Part shown: positions 52,050 to 59,671 of the stretch, in pieces | How the letters are laid out: each line of letters starts with the position of its first letter | Numbering within the stretch: the stretch's first letter is position 1 | Source of the DNA: Paenibacillus eucommiae | GTDB lineage: Bacteria > Bacillota > Bacilli > Paenibacillales > NBRC-103111 | DNA length: 64,000 nucleotides | Reading direction: 5' to 3' | Assembly: GCF_017874215.1 (NCBI RefSeq) | Contig: NZ_JAGGLB010000015.1 | Location: 62,001-126,000, forward strand | Notes under the pieces: generated by a model | Told to the model about the DNA's origin: nothing | The model's database searches: none | Seen by the model: only the letters and a program-made list of their open reading frames with translations | Made by a program: the position numbers and the translations under genes

Positions 52050-52121
52050 GTCGAGCACTCTCTCATTTCGGCGAACGGCGGGGGGGCGAACAGGGGACAG
52101 CAGACAGCAGCTCAGCTGCTG

Positions 52122-52235
52122 CTAACACTCTTCCTCCCACAGCCATTCCCATTCCTTCTCATTTACAAAATAACGAACCTGCCACGCTCAAACGGATCAC
52201 GGACTGCCAGCAGATGATTTCTTTCATACTTTCTA
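52122..52235. repeat. Solitary right-arm fragment of the inverted-repeat element
   Basis: ACTCTTCCTCCCACAGCC and the following text (CTCAAACGGA..., ACTGCCAGCAG) repeat the right arm and its flank but without inner arm, loop or left arm. It looks like a remnant of another copy. Confidence 0.65.
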
Positions 52236-52251
52236 ACTGAAACCACAGTTA

Positions 52252-52275
52252 AGCCGCTTCGGTGATGAAGCGGCT
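52252..52275 (-). terminator. Hairpin after ComFB-like gene (terminator-like)
   Basis: A perfect 9-bp stem AGCCGCTTC / GAAGCGGCT with a 6-nt loop lies 25 bp beyond the stop. The T tract is poor (TTAACTG), so it may end transcription weakly or stabilise the 3' end. Confidence 0.55.
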
Positions 52276-52300
52276 ATCCCAATTCTACTTCCGATTCACT

Positions 52301-52585
52301 TTAAGCTTCTTCTGCGGAATTAAAGCTTCCCTTTCGGCCTGTACTCACTTTATCGATAGCATTGGAAAGCTCTCTGAAAACATCAGGCTCCATCTGCCGT
52401 ATCTGCGTCTTCACAAACATTTCTCCTTCAACAGAGGAGACATACTTGGGTGGTAGACTATTTAAGGCAATAGCCATTATGTCAGCTTGCAATTTATCAT
52501 CGAGATCGTGAAGCTTTTCCTGGTTATGTATTAAATCCTTTAAACACTGCTTGACGACTTCTTCCATTAAATTGCGAACCGTCAT
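52301..52585 (-). CDS. ComFB family protein (late competence/cyclic-di-nucleotide-related)
   Basis: A 94-residue protein matching the ComFB family: N-terminal helix RNLMEEVVKQCLKDLI and the diagnostic DIMAIALNSLPPKYVSS. Bacillus ComFB and many relatives have a CxxC-type cysteine cluster before that motif; here the corresponding segment (LHDLDDKLQAD) has none, so metal binding is unlikely. Some homologues bind cyclic dinucleotides. ATG 52585 follows AAAGGGAG by 8 nt. Last gene of the panE-DUF3397 run. Confidence 0.82.
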   Translation of the reverse strand: MTVRNLMEEVVKQCLKDLIHNQEKLHDLDDKLQADIMAIALNSLPPKYVSSVEGEMFVKTQIRQMEPDVFRELSNAIDKVSTGRKGSFNSAEEA

Positions 52586-52678
52586 TGGATCCACTCCCTT
52601 TCGCGCTAAATCGTGCTATGTAGAGACTTATGTTTTAGAGACTGTAGAAGCTACTAAGTGCTTATGAGCGCTACTGAG

Positions 52679-53077
52679 CTATGTAGAGAAAATGATACTT
52701 TTTAGAAGTCTTAGTAACAGAAGAATAACATACAAGCCTGTAAGTGCAATGAATCCCATTCTCCATACCGCCCGAAAAACCTTCAATAGGTTTGTCTGCC
52801 CCTTGGTTCGATTCTGATACCCGCCTATCAAGCCGAAAGCGATCAAAAGCAAGAGCAGGATCAGCCAAAACCCGAATTTAGCCGCAAACAGCTGATTCCA
52901 GAGCGCTGACACATGACCTATCAAGAACAGCATAGTAATATCCATAGAAAGGCGTGTTGATAACTTCTTGTCCTTAAGAAAGAAATACAGCACAAACCAT
53001 GCGATTACAAAGGTGGCCAACGGAAATACAGCCAGCCAAGCATAAATTGTCGTAAAGATATTGAATACAACCTGCAA
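52679..53077 (-). CDS. DUF3397 family membrane protein
   Basis: A 132-residue protein with four hydrophobic segments (about residues 12-34, 46-62, 67-85, 105-125). It matches the DUF3397 family, which in Bacillota lies next to panE. Function unknown. The start is a TTG, 5 nt from AGGTGAG, and lies 10 bp after the panE stop, so cotranscription is likely. Confidence 0.8.
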   Translation of the reverse strand: MQVVFNIFTTIYAWLAVFPLATFVIAWFVLYFFLKDKKLSTRLSMDITMLFLIGHVSALWNQLFAAKFGFWLILLLLLIAFGLIGGYQNRTKGQTNLLKVFRAVWRMGFIALTGLYVILLLLRLLKSIIFST

Positions 53078-53087
53078 GATAGCTCAC

Positions 53088-54038
53088 CTACTTGTTCTCA
53101 AGTACTCTCACTATGCGGTATATACTGCGGTTTACCGGAAGCTCCAGCTTCAGCTGCTCCGCCATTCTCAATAAACTTCCATTGATACTCTCTATTTCCG
53201 TGCTTCTATGATGCAAGAGATCCTGGAGCATAGAAGATTGATTCTCAGCTGTTTTCTCACACACAAGCTGCAGCTTCTCCCAAAGATCATCCGGAAGTTC
53301 TATATGCTTGGCCTTTGCCACCGTCATACCTTCTTGATAAAGATCTAGCATTAGCTCTTGACTAGCAGAAGAGTGCAGCAATTGTCCATTCTGAATCTGC
53401 AGGATCGCAGTTAGCGGGTTTATAACAGAGCTGATGATCAGCTTGCTCCAAACCTTCGTATTCATGTTTTTCGACAAAGAGACTGCGAATCCTGCTTTTT
53501 CCAACAGCCCGGCAAATATTTTTTGCGTATTTAGCTGTTCTTTCGGCAAAACATCCCGAGAAAAGCCTAAATCTGTCGTACCTCGTCCCGTATGTGCGAC
53601 CTTAGAAGCTCCCGACCTCTTTGCCCCTTCCGTTGTAACAGCCAGCAGCAATTGGTCTGCATGAATGCAGCCAAGCAGCTTCTCCTCATGCCCGACTCCA
53701 TTCTGAAAGCAAACAACAGTTGTCTTCTTTGAGATTCGATTTCTAATCCAAGAGAGAAGTTCATCATCTATAGCCGTTTGTTTAACCGTGAGGAGTAAAA
53801 AATCAAGTGGTGATTCGACCGCTTCTTCCCCACTTTTACTCTCCTTATCTTCGTAAGAGACAATAGTGAACTTGCTTGCAGGCACGACCTCTTCTTTTTC
53901 AATGCTAATTCCTTCTCTTCTGAGCACTTCGGCTTGCATTCCTGTCCTAGTGATTACTTCAATGGATGTTGCTACAGACGAGAGCTTGGCAGCAAAAAGT
54001 AGTCCTAAGGAGCCGGCCCCCACGATGGCAATATGCAT
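53088..54038 (-). CDS. panE: 2-dehydropantoate 2-reductase
   Basis: Reduces ketopantoate to pantoate with NADPH for coenzyme A synthesis. It has the N-terminal GAGSLG NADPH loop (MHIAIVGAGSLG), FQNGVGHEE, the catalytic-lysine helix near NMNTKVWSKLIISSVINPLTA and a C-terminal helical domain. The 316-residue length from ATG 54038 is normal; AAGGAG lies 8 nt upstream. The frame is open to 54209 but that part crosses repeats. Bacillus has the same gerR/ylbO-panE-bshC order. Confidence 0.92.
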   Translation of the reverse strand: MHIAIVGAGSLGLLFAAKLSSVATSIEVITRTGMQAEVLRREGISIEKEEVVPASKFTIVSYEDKESKSGEEAVESPLDFLLLTVKQTAIDDELLSWIRNRISKKTTVVCFQNGVGHEEKLLGCIHADQLLLAVTTEGAKRSGASKVAHTGRGTTDLGFSRDVLPKEQLNTQKIFAGLLEKAGFAVSLSKNMNTKVWSKLIISSVINPLTAILQIQNGQLLHSSASQELMLDLYQEGMTVAKAKHIELPDDLWEKLQLVCEKTAENQSSMLQDLLHHRSTEIESINGSLLRMAEQLKLELPVNRSIYRIVRVLENK

Positions 54039-54076
54039 AAACAGCGCTCCTTCCCCTGATATTATCCATAACAAGC

Positions 54077-54092
54077 TTAATAAGCTTATTAA
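54077..54092. repeat. 16-bp perfect palindrome upstream of panE
   Basis: TTAATAAGCTTATTAA is a perfect palindrome, followed by the direct repeat TAAACTTTGGTA (twice). It lies about 40 bp before the panE start, between the regulator terminator and the gene, and may be an operator. Confidence 0.5.
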
Positions 54093-54145
54093 ACTTTGGT
54101 AATAAACTTTGGTATAAGCCATTATAACACCAAATAATAAAGCAC

Positions 54146-54192
54146 AAAAACAGACCCCAGCATAAAGGAGAAACTCCTTACACCAGGGTCTG
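54146..54192 (-). terminator. Rho-independent terminator after the RsfA/GerR-type gene
   Basis: A long stem, CAGACCCTGGTGTAAGGAG paired with its near-complement across a 4-nt loop, is followed by five T on the minus strand. Confidence 0.9.
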
Positions 54193-54220
54193 CCGGACTT
54201 TTCAGCCATATGAAAAGCTC

Positions 54221-54871
54221 TTAGTCTATTCTTTCTAAATTTCCGTTAGCATCCATCTTAAAGCGCGATTTATTTTCCTCTTCCTCTTCAACCAAAAAAG
54301 CCATTTTACGAGCGCGATCCATAATTTGAATCAGTGCCTTATAATCATCGTTCACAACTCTGTAATCCGTCTCTGCCTCATTTACCTGCTTGTTAAGCTT
54401 TTCATTCTCTCTGCGCAGCTTGAGCATTTCTTCTTCCCTATCGTGCAGTTCCTTCTCCAAACTTTTAAAATGACGGTTCATATCCTGATAAGTATTTCTC
54501 CAGTGACGCAAAAAGCGAATAACAGAATCGATCGAAAGCGTTTCTTCTGAGAACGTTTCCGGTTTGCTTCCTCCCTGCTCTGGGGCATCAAGCGTAGCGA
54601 CAGCTGCTCCTGAAATACTCACAGCAGCATGCCTTCTTAGCTGCGTCCGCTTTTGCCGCTGTGCTTTGGCAATTTGGATAGCCGCTTCATATTTCTTTCT
54701 TACAAAACTGTTCCAGCGAAAACCGCAAGCAGCTGCCGTACGTCCAATTCTTTCGCCCACTTCTTCGAAAGCGGATAATTGCGTACTACCATCACGAATA
54801 TGGCGCAAGGTCACTTCCGCCAGAATAAAGTCATCCTCGTCGCTCCAAGCATCTTGTCTAATTGCTGACAT
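54221..54871 (-). CDS. RsfA/GerR family sporulation transcription factor
   Basis: A 216-residue regulator with an N-terminal Myb/SANT-like DNA-binding domain (AWSDEDDFILAEVTLRHIRDG, TAAACGFRWNSFVRKKYE, about residues 8-70), a short linker and a C-terminal coiled coil (about 120-190). Bacillus has two such proteins: RsfA (forespore) and GerR/YlbO (mother cell). Position next to panE matches ylbO, which favours GerR. ATG 54871 is 10 nt from AGGAGG; the TTG at 54880 overlaps that site. Confidence 0.87.
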   Translation of the reverse strand: MSAIRQDAWSDEDDFILAEVTLRHIRDGSTQLSAFEEVGERIGRTAAACGFRWNSFVRKKYEAAIQIAKAQRQKRTQLRRHAAVSISGAAVATLDAPEQGGSKPETFSEETLSIDSVIRFLRHWRNTYQDMNRHFKSLEKELHDREEEMLKLRRENEKLNKQVNEAETDYRVVNDDYKALIQIMDRARKMAFLVEEEEENKSRFKMDANGNLERID

Positions 54872-55069
54872 AAGGGTCAATCCTCCTAAACGTAGGTATA
54901 TATGGTCCTGCCATTAATACTATTTCTATGCCCATAGTAGAGTTCATAGAATCTATTTGATACTATTTGGTATTGCCATTTTTTTGTCGGCTCATACATC
55001 GAAACCGGATAAAACGGCATACTAGGTAAAGCTGAACAAAATGTTTTTAAATTCGTCACCGTTTGCAGG

Positions 55070-55099
55070 TTTACACTGCAGCGAAAAACAAGGTATAAT
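55070..55099 (+). promoter_or_regulatory. Sigma-A promoter of the DUF2626 gene
   Basis: -35 TTTACA (55070-55075), an 18-bp spacer and -10 TATAAT (55094-55099), 47 bp before the start. The rest of the 275-bp divergent gap shows no further clear element. Confidence 0.75.
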
Positions 55100-55146
55100 G
55101 TGATTTAGCAAATGCGCATCACGGTATGAAAGGGGGATGTTACACA

Positions 55147-55380
55147 ATGGATCGCATGTTTAGGGTTCTTGGATTTTGGACGCTCGTCATTGCGCTCATG
55201 AGCCTGGCCGGAGATATGATCCCGATGTCTCTGATTTTCTTTTTCCAAACTGCCGTATTCGTCATTCTAGGCTATATGCGCTTCTCAGAACGTACGTACA
55301 TTTTGCTTTTTTGGGGATACATGATTATCTCCTTCAGCGGCTTTACGTACTGGTCTTTCTTCAGAATGTCAGTGGCTTAA
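55147..55380 (+). CDS. DUF2626 family small membrane protein
   Basis: A 77-residue protein with three hydrophobic segments, beginning MDRMFRVLGFWTLVI, which matches the DUF2626 family (YqgY in Bacillus). Function unknown. ATG 55147 sits behind AAAGGGGG; the upstream ATG at 55126 lies on the ribosome site itself. It ends at a bidirectional terminator shared with the convergent methyltransferase gene. Confidence 0.85.
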   Translation: MDRMFRVLGFWTLVIALMSLAGDMIPMSLIFFFQTAVFVILGYMRFSERTYILLFWGYMIISFSGFTYWSFFRMSVA

Positions 55381-55395
55381 TGATTGAAATTCAGC

Positions 55396-55437
55396 AAAAA
55401 GGTGACCCGGCTCATAAGAGCCGGATCACCTTTTTTT
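55396..55437. terminator. Bidirectional rho-independent terminator
   Basis: AAAAAGGTGA-CCCGGCTC / GAGCCGG-A-TCACCTTTTTTT forms a 15-bp stem with a 4-nt loop, flanked by A5 and T7. It serves both convergent genes; the methyltransferase stop codon lies within it. Confidence 0.93.
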
Positions 55438-56556
55438 CGTTAGGATCAGTACTTTGAACAGCTCACTCATCTGGTCGCTGAGCAGCAGCTGCCGAATGCC
55501 CCTGTTCTTTTTGGCAACAGGACTGAACGGATCGGGATCAAAATGATTCATCAGCTTCTCGAGAATCCCCTGTTCCACCAAAAACTCACGTTGCGTCTGC
55601 AGCTTCAAAGCCGTCATTCCTTCTGCCTCGCCCGCAGCCACACAAGCCGAGAAGTTAACATGTGCCGTTATATCTTGTTCACCAACATAAATAAAGGGAT
55701 CATCATAAGCCAGATGCTTGCGGTAACACATCAAGGTTCCCCGCATCCGGTGCCCTGCGTACAACTCCTCTGCCGTATCTCCATAGTCTATAAGAATGAG
55801 CTGCCCCTCTCCAATACGTCTAGCAACAGAACCGATCCAGTCCATAGCCGCGAGATTAATCTCTGCAATTTGGCCTTCCAAAAGTACTGAAAGGGGCTTA
55901 TACTGACTGATGTAGGTGAGCAGCCGACCTTCCTGCAAGGGGAGCCACAACTCCTTAAAGCTGCCCTGCTCTTCTTCCCAGGATACATAGCTCTCATGCC
56001 AAAGACCATTCAACAAACAGATCCTATGGACGGGAAAAGCGTCTAGAAGCTCATTTGCAAGCACAAATACGCCTTGATCAGGGACCGCCTGCAGCCAATC
56101 CTGCTCATCAAGATAGTTGACTTTACCTGTGTGGGCAAGAAGCGTTTCCTGCTGCAATCCTCTATGATAACTGCTTGATTCAATCATTGTGTAAGCTAGG
56201 CGCTTGTATAACTGCGGTTCTTGCTCCCGAAGCTCATCCAGCACATGCAGCGCCAACCTTCCATTGCCCCCTCCCCACTCTACTACAAAGATCCTTTCCA
56301 CTTGGTCAAAATGGGCACGCCACTGCTTGATTAAATAAGAAGCGATCATTTCTCCCATCAGCGGGCTTACCGAGGAGCTCGTGTAAAAATCGCCTTCTTT
56401 ACCTATCTTTATTGCAGAATTACGATAATAGCCAAACGGCTCCTGATACAAGCATAACTCCATATAATCCCGGAAGGGTATCGCCTTCAAAGTAGACGCG
56501 CATATGCGCTCTGCAATGACCTTCGTCAGCTCCTTGCTGCCTGTTGAATCTGTCAT
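55426..56556 (-). CDS. MidA-type SAM-dependent methyltransferase (COG1565)
   Basis: A 376-residue class I methyltransferase. The SAM loop is VVEWGGGNGRLALHVLDEL (about 90-108), preceded by DFYTSSSVSPLMGEMIA and followed by FVLANELLDAFPVHR and LILIDYG, the markers of the MidA/NDUFAF7 family. The mitochondrial homologue methylates an arginine of complex I; the bacterial substrate is unknown. GAGGTG is about 11 nt before the ATG. It is monocistronic between the DUF2626 gene and a divergent lipoprotein gene. Confidence 0.88.
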   Translation of the reverse strand: MTDSTGSKELTKVIAERICASTLKAIPFRDYMELCLYQEPFGYYRNSAIKIGKEGDFYTSSSVSPLMGEMIASYLIKQWRAHFDQVERIFVVEWGGGNGRLALHVLDELREQEPQLYKRLAYTMIESSSYHRGLQQETLLAHTGKVNYLDEQDWLQAVPDQGVFVLANELLDAFPVHRICLLNGLWHESYVSWEEEQGSFKELWLPLQEGRLLTYISQYKPLSVLLEGQIAEINLAAMDWIGSVARRIGEGQLILIDYGDTAEELYAGHRMRGTLMCYRKHLAYDDPFIYVGEQDITAHVNFSACVAAGEAEGMTALKLQTQREFLVEQGILEKLMNHFDPDPFSPVAKKNRGIRQLLLSDQMSELFKVLILTKKR

Positions 56557-56600
56557 TATTGTCCGTTCACCTCATCAAATGTTTTACATCATCATAACTT

Positions 56601-56629
56601 GTGACAAACCCCAAAGAAAGCTTTATAAT
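56601..56629 (+). promoter_or_regulatory. Sigma-A promoter of the 56665 lipoprotein gene
   Basis: GTGACA (56601-56606), a 17-bp spacer and a perfect TATAAT (56624-56629), about 36 bp before the start codon. Confidence 0.75.
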
Positions 56630-56664
56630 AATATAGGGTTCAGGAAGGAAGGAGATAGAGAGAT

Positions 56665-57645
56665 ATGCGTAAAAAATGGTTGTCCTTGTCGCTAGCTGCC
56701 GTAGTAAGCATTTCCATGTTAACAGCATGCACAGACAATGCAAAAATCAAAGAAACAGTCGAAAACTCACTTGCCAAGCAAAATGAAATGAAATCATACA
56801 ATTTCGAGGGCAGTGCACAGCTACAGCTTAGCGAGGGGTTGCTGTCTTCAACCAATCCGCTTGTTGGCGGACTTCTTTCATTAGTAAGAGAGAGCACGGT
56901 TGACTGGAAGGGTGCCGTAAGTGACGAACCGCTGCAAATGGAATTGGATCTTAAGCTTACACCCAAGGGGACTACCTCTTCCATAGCAATTCCAACTCTA
57001 ATTAAAGATAGCAAATTGTATTTCAATATGCCAGCCATTAACAAACCGGACGAATATTACAGCGTTGATTTGAAGCAAATGAGCCAAGATAGCAAGAGCC
57101 CGCTAAATCTGGATACGCTGAAAAATACTCCGCAGGTGACTACTGCACTGCTTAAGCTATTTGTGAGCGGTTTGGATGCCAAATGGTTCGAGGAAGCGAA
57201 GAAGCCCGCAAAACTCACTGACGGCACTTCCGCAAAAACAATAACGATTGAAATTACGAAGAAAAATGAAGAAAAGGTCTCAGCCCTTTTCCAAAGTAAG
57301 CTGCCAGAATTTGTTCAAACGTTGCAAACCAACGGGCTCCTTACAGCAGACCAAGCTGATAAGCTTACAAAGGGCCAAGAAGCAGCCAAGCTGACCATTC
57401 AAGCACCTGGAAAGTTGGTCATGCTTATAGACGAGCAAGGCTTTATCCGCGATCAGACGCTGGACCTCATTTTCTCAGTAACGAATGCCGGCGGACAAGC
57501 TTCCAGCAATCAGCTATTGCTGCATCAAACTGTAGATGGCATTAATCAGCCGCCTGTCTTTACGAAGGAAATTCCGAAAAATGTGAAAAACTTCGACGAT
57601 CTTCTAAAGCTGTTCAAAGGAACTGCCGGGAACGCAAAGCAATAG
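56665..57645 (+). CDS. Secreted lipoprotein of unknown function
   Basis: A 326-residue protein with a clear lipoprotein signal: basic MRKKW, hydrophobic core and lipobox LTAC near residue 22. The mature part has no transmembrane segment and is rich in Lys, Gln and Leu, with alternating strands that resemble LolA/LppX-type lipid-binding folds (my impression only). No catalytic motif was found. AAGGAG is 10 nt before the ATG, with a good sigma-A promoter upstream and a hairpin terminator after the stop. Confidence 0.75.
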   Translation: MRKKWLSLSLAAVVSISMLTACTDNAKIKETVENSLAKQNEMKSYNFEGSAQLQLSEGLLSSTNPLVGGLLSLVRESTVDWKGAVSDEPLQMELDLKLTPKGTTSSIAIPTLIKDSKLYFNMPAINKPDEYYSVDLKQMSQDSKSPLNLDTLKNTPQVTTALLKLFVSGLDAKWFEEAKKPAKLTDGTSAKTITIEITKKNEEKVSALFQSKLPEFVQTLQTNGLLTADQADKLTKGQEAAKLTIQAPGKLVMLIDEQGFIRDQTLDLIFSVTNAGGQASSNQLLLHQTVDGINQPPVFTKEIPKNVKNFDDLLKLFKGTAGNAKQ

Positions 57646-57667
57646 GCCTTATTCTTATCCGCTGATG

Positions 57668-57699
57668 CTTACCTTTCTTAGGGAGGGTAAGTATTTTTT
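57668..57699 (+). terminator. Terminator after the 56665 lipoprotein gene
   Basis: CTTACC / GGTAAG stem with an 11-12 nt loop (with partial inner pairing) is followed by TATTTTTTG. Confidence 0.6.
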
Positions 57700-57796
57700 G
57701 TGCTTTTTATCATAGAATTATGGTAATCTGTTGATAGCTCTTATACATGTACAGACAGTTTTCTTCACGGGATACTATCACGAAAGGGGGGCCGGA

Positions 57797-58885
57797 ATGA
57801 AAACAAGAGTTATCTGCTGTTTACTAGCTTGCCTGCTGCTGCTCCAGATGCCACTCACGATCTTCCCTCTATCTTTTGCTGAGGAAGCGTTCGATCCTGA
57901 TGAGGCCAAGGCGCTATTGCAAAAAGGGCTGACGATTTATGAAATCGATCGTGAAGTTGCGAGATTGAATGAACAAGACAAGAAAATTGCCGATCAAATA
58001 CAGGCTACTAACCTCGATGTTGTGAAGCAGGGCAATAAGGTGCAAGAGTCCAGAAAGCATGCTGGCAGAGTTTTGAGAGCCTACTATACAGGCGATAGAG
58101 ATTCTATTTGGCTGTTGATGTTCTCATTAAAATCCTTCTCAGATGTACTCAAAACGTATGAATACTTGCATATGATTGTGCAGAACGATCAGAGAGCCCT
58201 TGATAAATTCTCCGCTTCCTATGAACAATTAAAGGTTCTTCAGGTCAAGCTTGAGGCCTCACGAGTTGAGCTTCAAAAAACAAAGAGTGCTTATTTAACA
58301 CAGCGAGAACGCCTGGTGAAGCTGCAGGAGGAGCTGGATAAACAGCTGGCTATAACCGCACAAGCTAAGGCTGTGGAGGAGCAGATCAAAAGCCTTAACA
58401 AAGAATGGGAAGAAAAAGGGCTGCCGCTTTTCCGCCAATTTTTTGAAGCACTTTCTTTAGCCTTTGTGGATTTGCCGGAGTTATTTACGAAGGATGGCGG
58501 TAAAAATATATCTTTGGATGGCACCGACGGGGCTACCTTCACCTTAAGCGACGGAAGCATGAATGAGTTTTTGCAAAGCAAGGACGCTTTGTTTACTAAC
58601 CTTTCGTTCCGCTTTACCGGGGGAAAAGTCATTGTGTCAGGAAAAAGGGATAACGAAGACATCGTTATTCAGGGCAACTTCATTCTAATAGAAGGCAAAG
58701 ATATGAACGAGGTACGCTTTACAGTGGATCAGCTCGATTTCAATGGCTATCAGCTGCCCGATACCACCATCACTTCACTGCTTGAGGAATTTGGTCTCAG
58801 CTTCTTCCCTCGCAAAACAGTTCCGATTGAAGTAACTTCCGTAACACCGCAAGAAGGCAAGCTGATCGTTAAATTAAAGTTTTAA
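57797..58885 (+). CDS. Secreted coiled-coil protein with CwlO/PcsB-like N-terminal domain
   Basis: A 362-residue exported protein. A Sec-type signal (MKTRVICCLLACLLLLQMP..., cleavage near SFA-EEA) is followed by long coiled coils (about residues 50-115 and 135-220). The segment YYTGDRDSIWLLMFSLKSFSD between them is the hallmark of the PcsB/CwlO coiled-coil domain, which in those proteins binds FtsEX and controls a C-terminal hydrolase. Here the C-terminal 140 residues carry no NlpC/P60 or CHAP motif. ATG 57797 follows AAAGGGGGG. It is likely coexpressed with the 58919 gene, 33 bp on. Confidence 0.78.
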   Translation: MKTRVICCLLACLLLLQMPLTIFPLSFAEEAFDPDEAKALLQKGLTIYEIDREVARLNEQDKKIADQIQATNLDVVKQGNKVQESRKHAGRVLRAYYTGDRDSIWLLMFSLKSFSDVLKTYEYLHMIVQNDQRALDKFSASYEQLKVLQVKLEASRVELQKTKSAYLTQRERLVKLQEELDKQLAITAQAKAVEEQIKSLNKEWEEKGLPLFRQFFEALSLAFVDLPELFTKDGGKNISLDGTDGATFTLSDGSMNEFLQSKDALFTNLSFRFTGGKVIVSGKRDNEDIVIQGNFILIEGKDMNEVRFTVDQLDFNGYQLPDTTITSLLEEFGLSFFPRKTVPIEVTSVTPQEGKLIVKLKF

Positions 58886-58918
58886 TATTTTCAACTCGCT
58901 AGTTATAAGGAGCATAGC

Positions 58919-59413
58919 ATGCATACCAAACTTGCGCTTATGATGGACTTGCCTGAGGGTAAAATACCAGGCTTTTACGCACAGATCGTCAAATCACTGG
59001 GCAACCAGGTACAGCTTTTTGACCGCGATAAGGAAATGCTCATTGTCAATACCGAAGAGGACCGGCAGATTATTCTCGATATCATGAGCCATTATAAAGT
59101 TGCCTCAGAGTCTTTGGAGCTGTTGCTGCTCCCCCGGGAGGCCAATCTGACTGATACATTCAGCGATTATGGCTTCCTGAGCAAGCTTGACAATACTTAT
59201 CTGTACATGGATAAGATAAGTCTGTTTCGCTTCAATACGGAGCGCCGCGGCACTCCAGAGGCTGAGCTGTCGCAAGCACTGCTGCAGCTGGAAGAGCATC
59301 TGATAGCTTATTTCAGCGAGAAGGAAGAAGTTATCTATGTCATCGATAAGCAGCTCACAGAGCTCGCTGAAGGCATTGCAAGGGCATATCAGTGCGAGAT
59401 TATCTGGATATAG
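58919..59413 (+). CDS. Hypothetical protein, 164 residues
   Basis: I do not recognise the family. The protein is soluble with no signal peptide, mixed alpha/beta by pattern (KIPGFYAQIVKSLGNQVQLFDRDKEMLIVN) and acidic (many Glu/Asp). No metal or catalytic motif is evident. AAGGAG lies 7 nt before the ATG. It follows the coiled-coil gene closely, so the two may share a transcript, and is followed by a half copy of the inverted-repeat element. Confidence 0.75.
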   Translation: MHTKLALMMDLPEGKIPGFYAQIVKSLGNQVQLFDRDKEMLIVNTEEDRQIILDIMSHYKVASESLELLLLPREANLTDTFSDYGFLSKLDNTYLYMDKISLFRFNTERRGTPEAELSQALLQLEEHLIAYFSEKEEVIYVIDKQLTELAEGIARAYQCEIIWI

Positions 59414-59422
59414 GAAGATGCT

Positions 59423-59515
59423 TTGTGGCGTCCTTTGAAGAGCGTGTTCGTGACGTCAGTGCGTGGGGAGGGAAGGGATGTGGGCTCCAGCCGCGGTTAA
59501 AGATGTGTTCCCTGA
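59423..59515. repeat. Inverted-repeat element, left half only (copy 4)
   Basis: The conserved 5' flank and left arms are present (GGGAGGGAAGGGATGTGGGC then CAGCCGCGGTTAAAGATG), with the inner arm mutated (AAAGATGTGTTCC). The loop begins CTGAATGA, but the right arm is absent; unrelated sequence follows. Confidence 0.85.
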
Positions 59516-59566
59516 ATGAAATGGGACACTACAGATTCCATGATTTTAATCATTTCATACAAAGAT

Positions 59567-59616
59567 AAAGGCCATCCTCCTGCGACCCTGAATAGGGCGC
59601 TAGAAGATGGCCTTTT
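59567..59616. terminator. Bidirectional terminator between the 58919 gene and ylaK
   Basis: AAAGGCCATC / GATGGCCTTT outer stem (10 bp) encloses an inner GCGACCCT-GAAT-AGGGCGC hairpin. T-rich tails exist on both strands. Confidence 0.82.
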
Positions 59617-59671
59617 AATTTAACCTATGATTTCTAAAGAATTTGCTCTCTCCAAAGTAACAAAGCTTAAT

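Larger units (their letters stand above)
51536..52251. other. Non-coding repeat island C
   Basis: The gap between the bshC promoter and the ComFB-like gene repeats the layout of island A: inverted-repeat element (51581-51753), shared flank (51754-51923), array of three hairpins (51924-52049), then a palindrome CAGCAGCT-C-AGCTGCTG at 52105-52121 and a solitary right-arm fragment (52122-52235). No coding frame is convincing. Confidence 0.75.

Noticed and set aside
54039..54209. 57-residue N-terminal extension of PanE
   Set aside because: The family begins with the Rossmann loop at MHIAIVGAG. The extension crosses a palindrome and a terminator and lacks a ribosome site.
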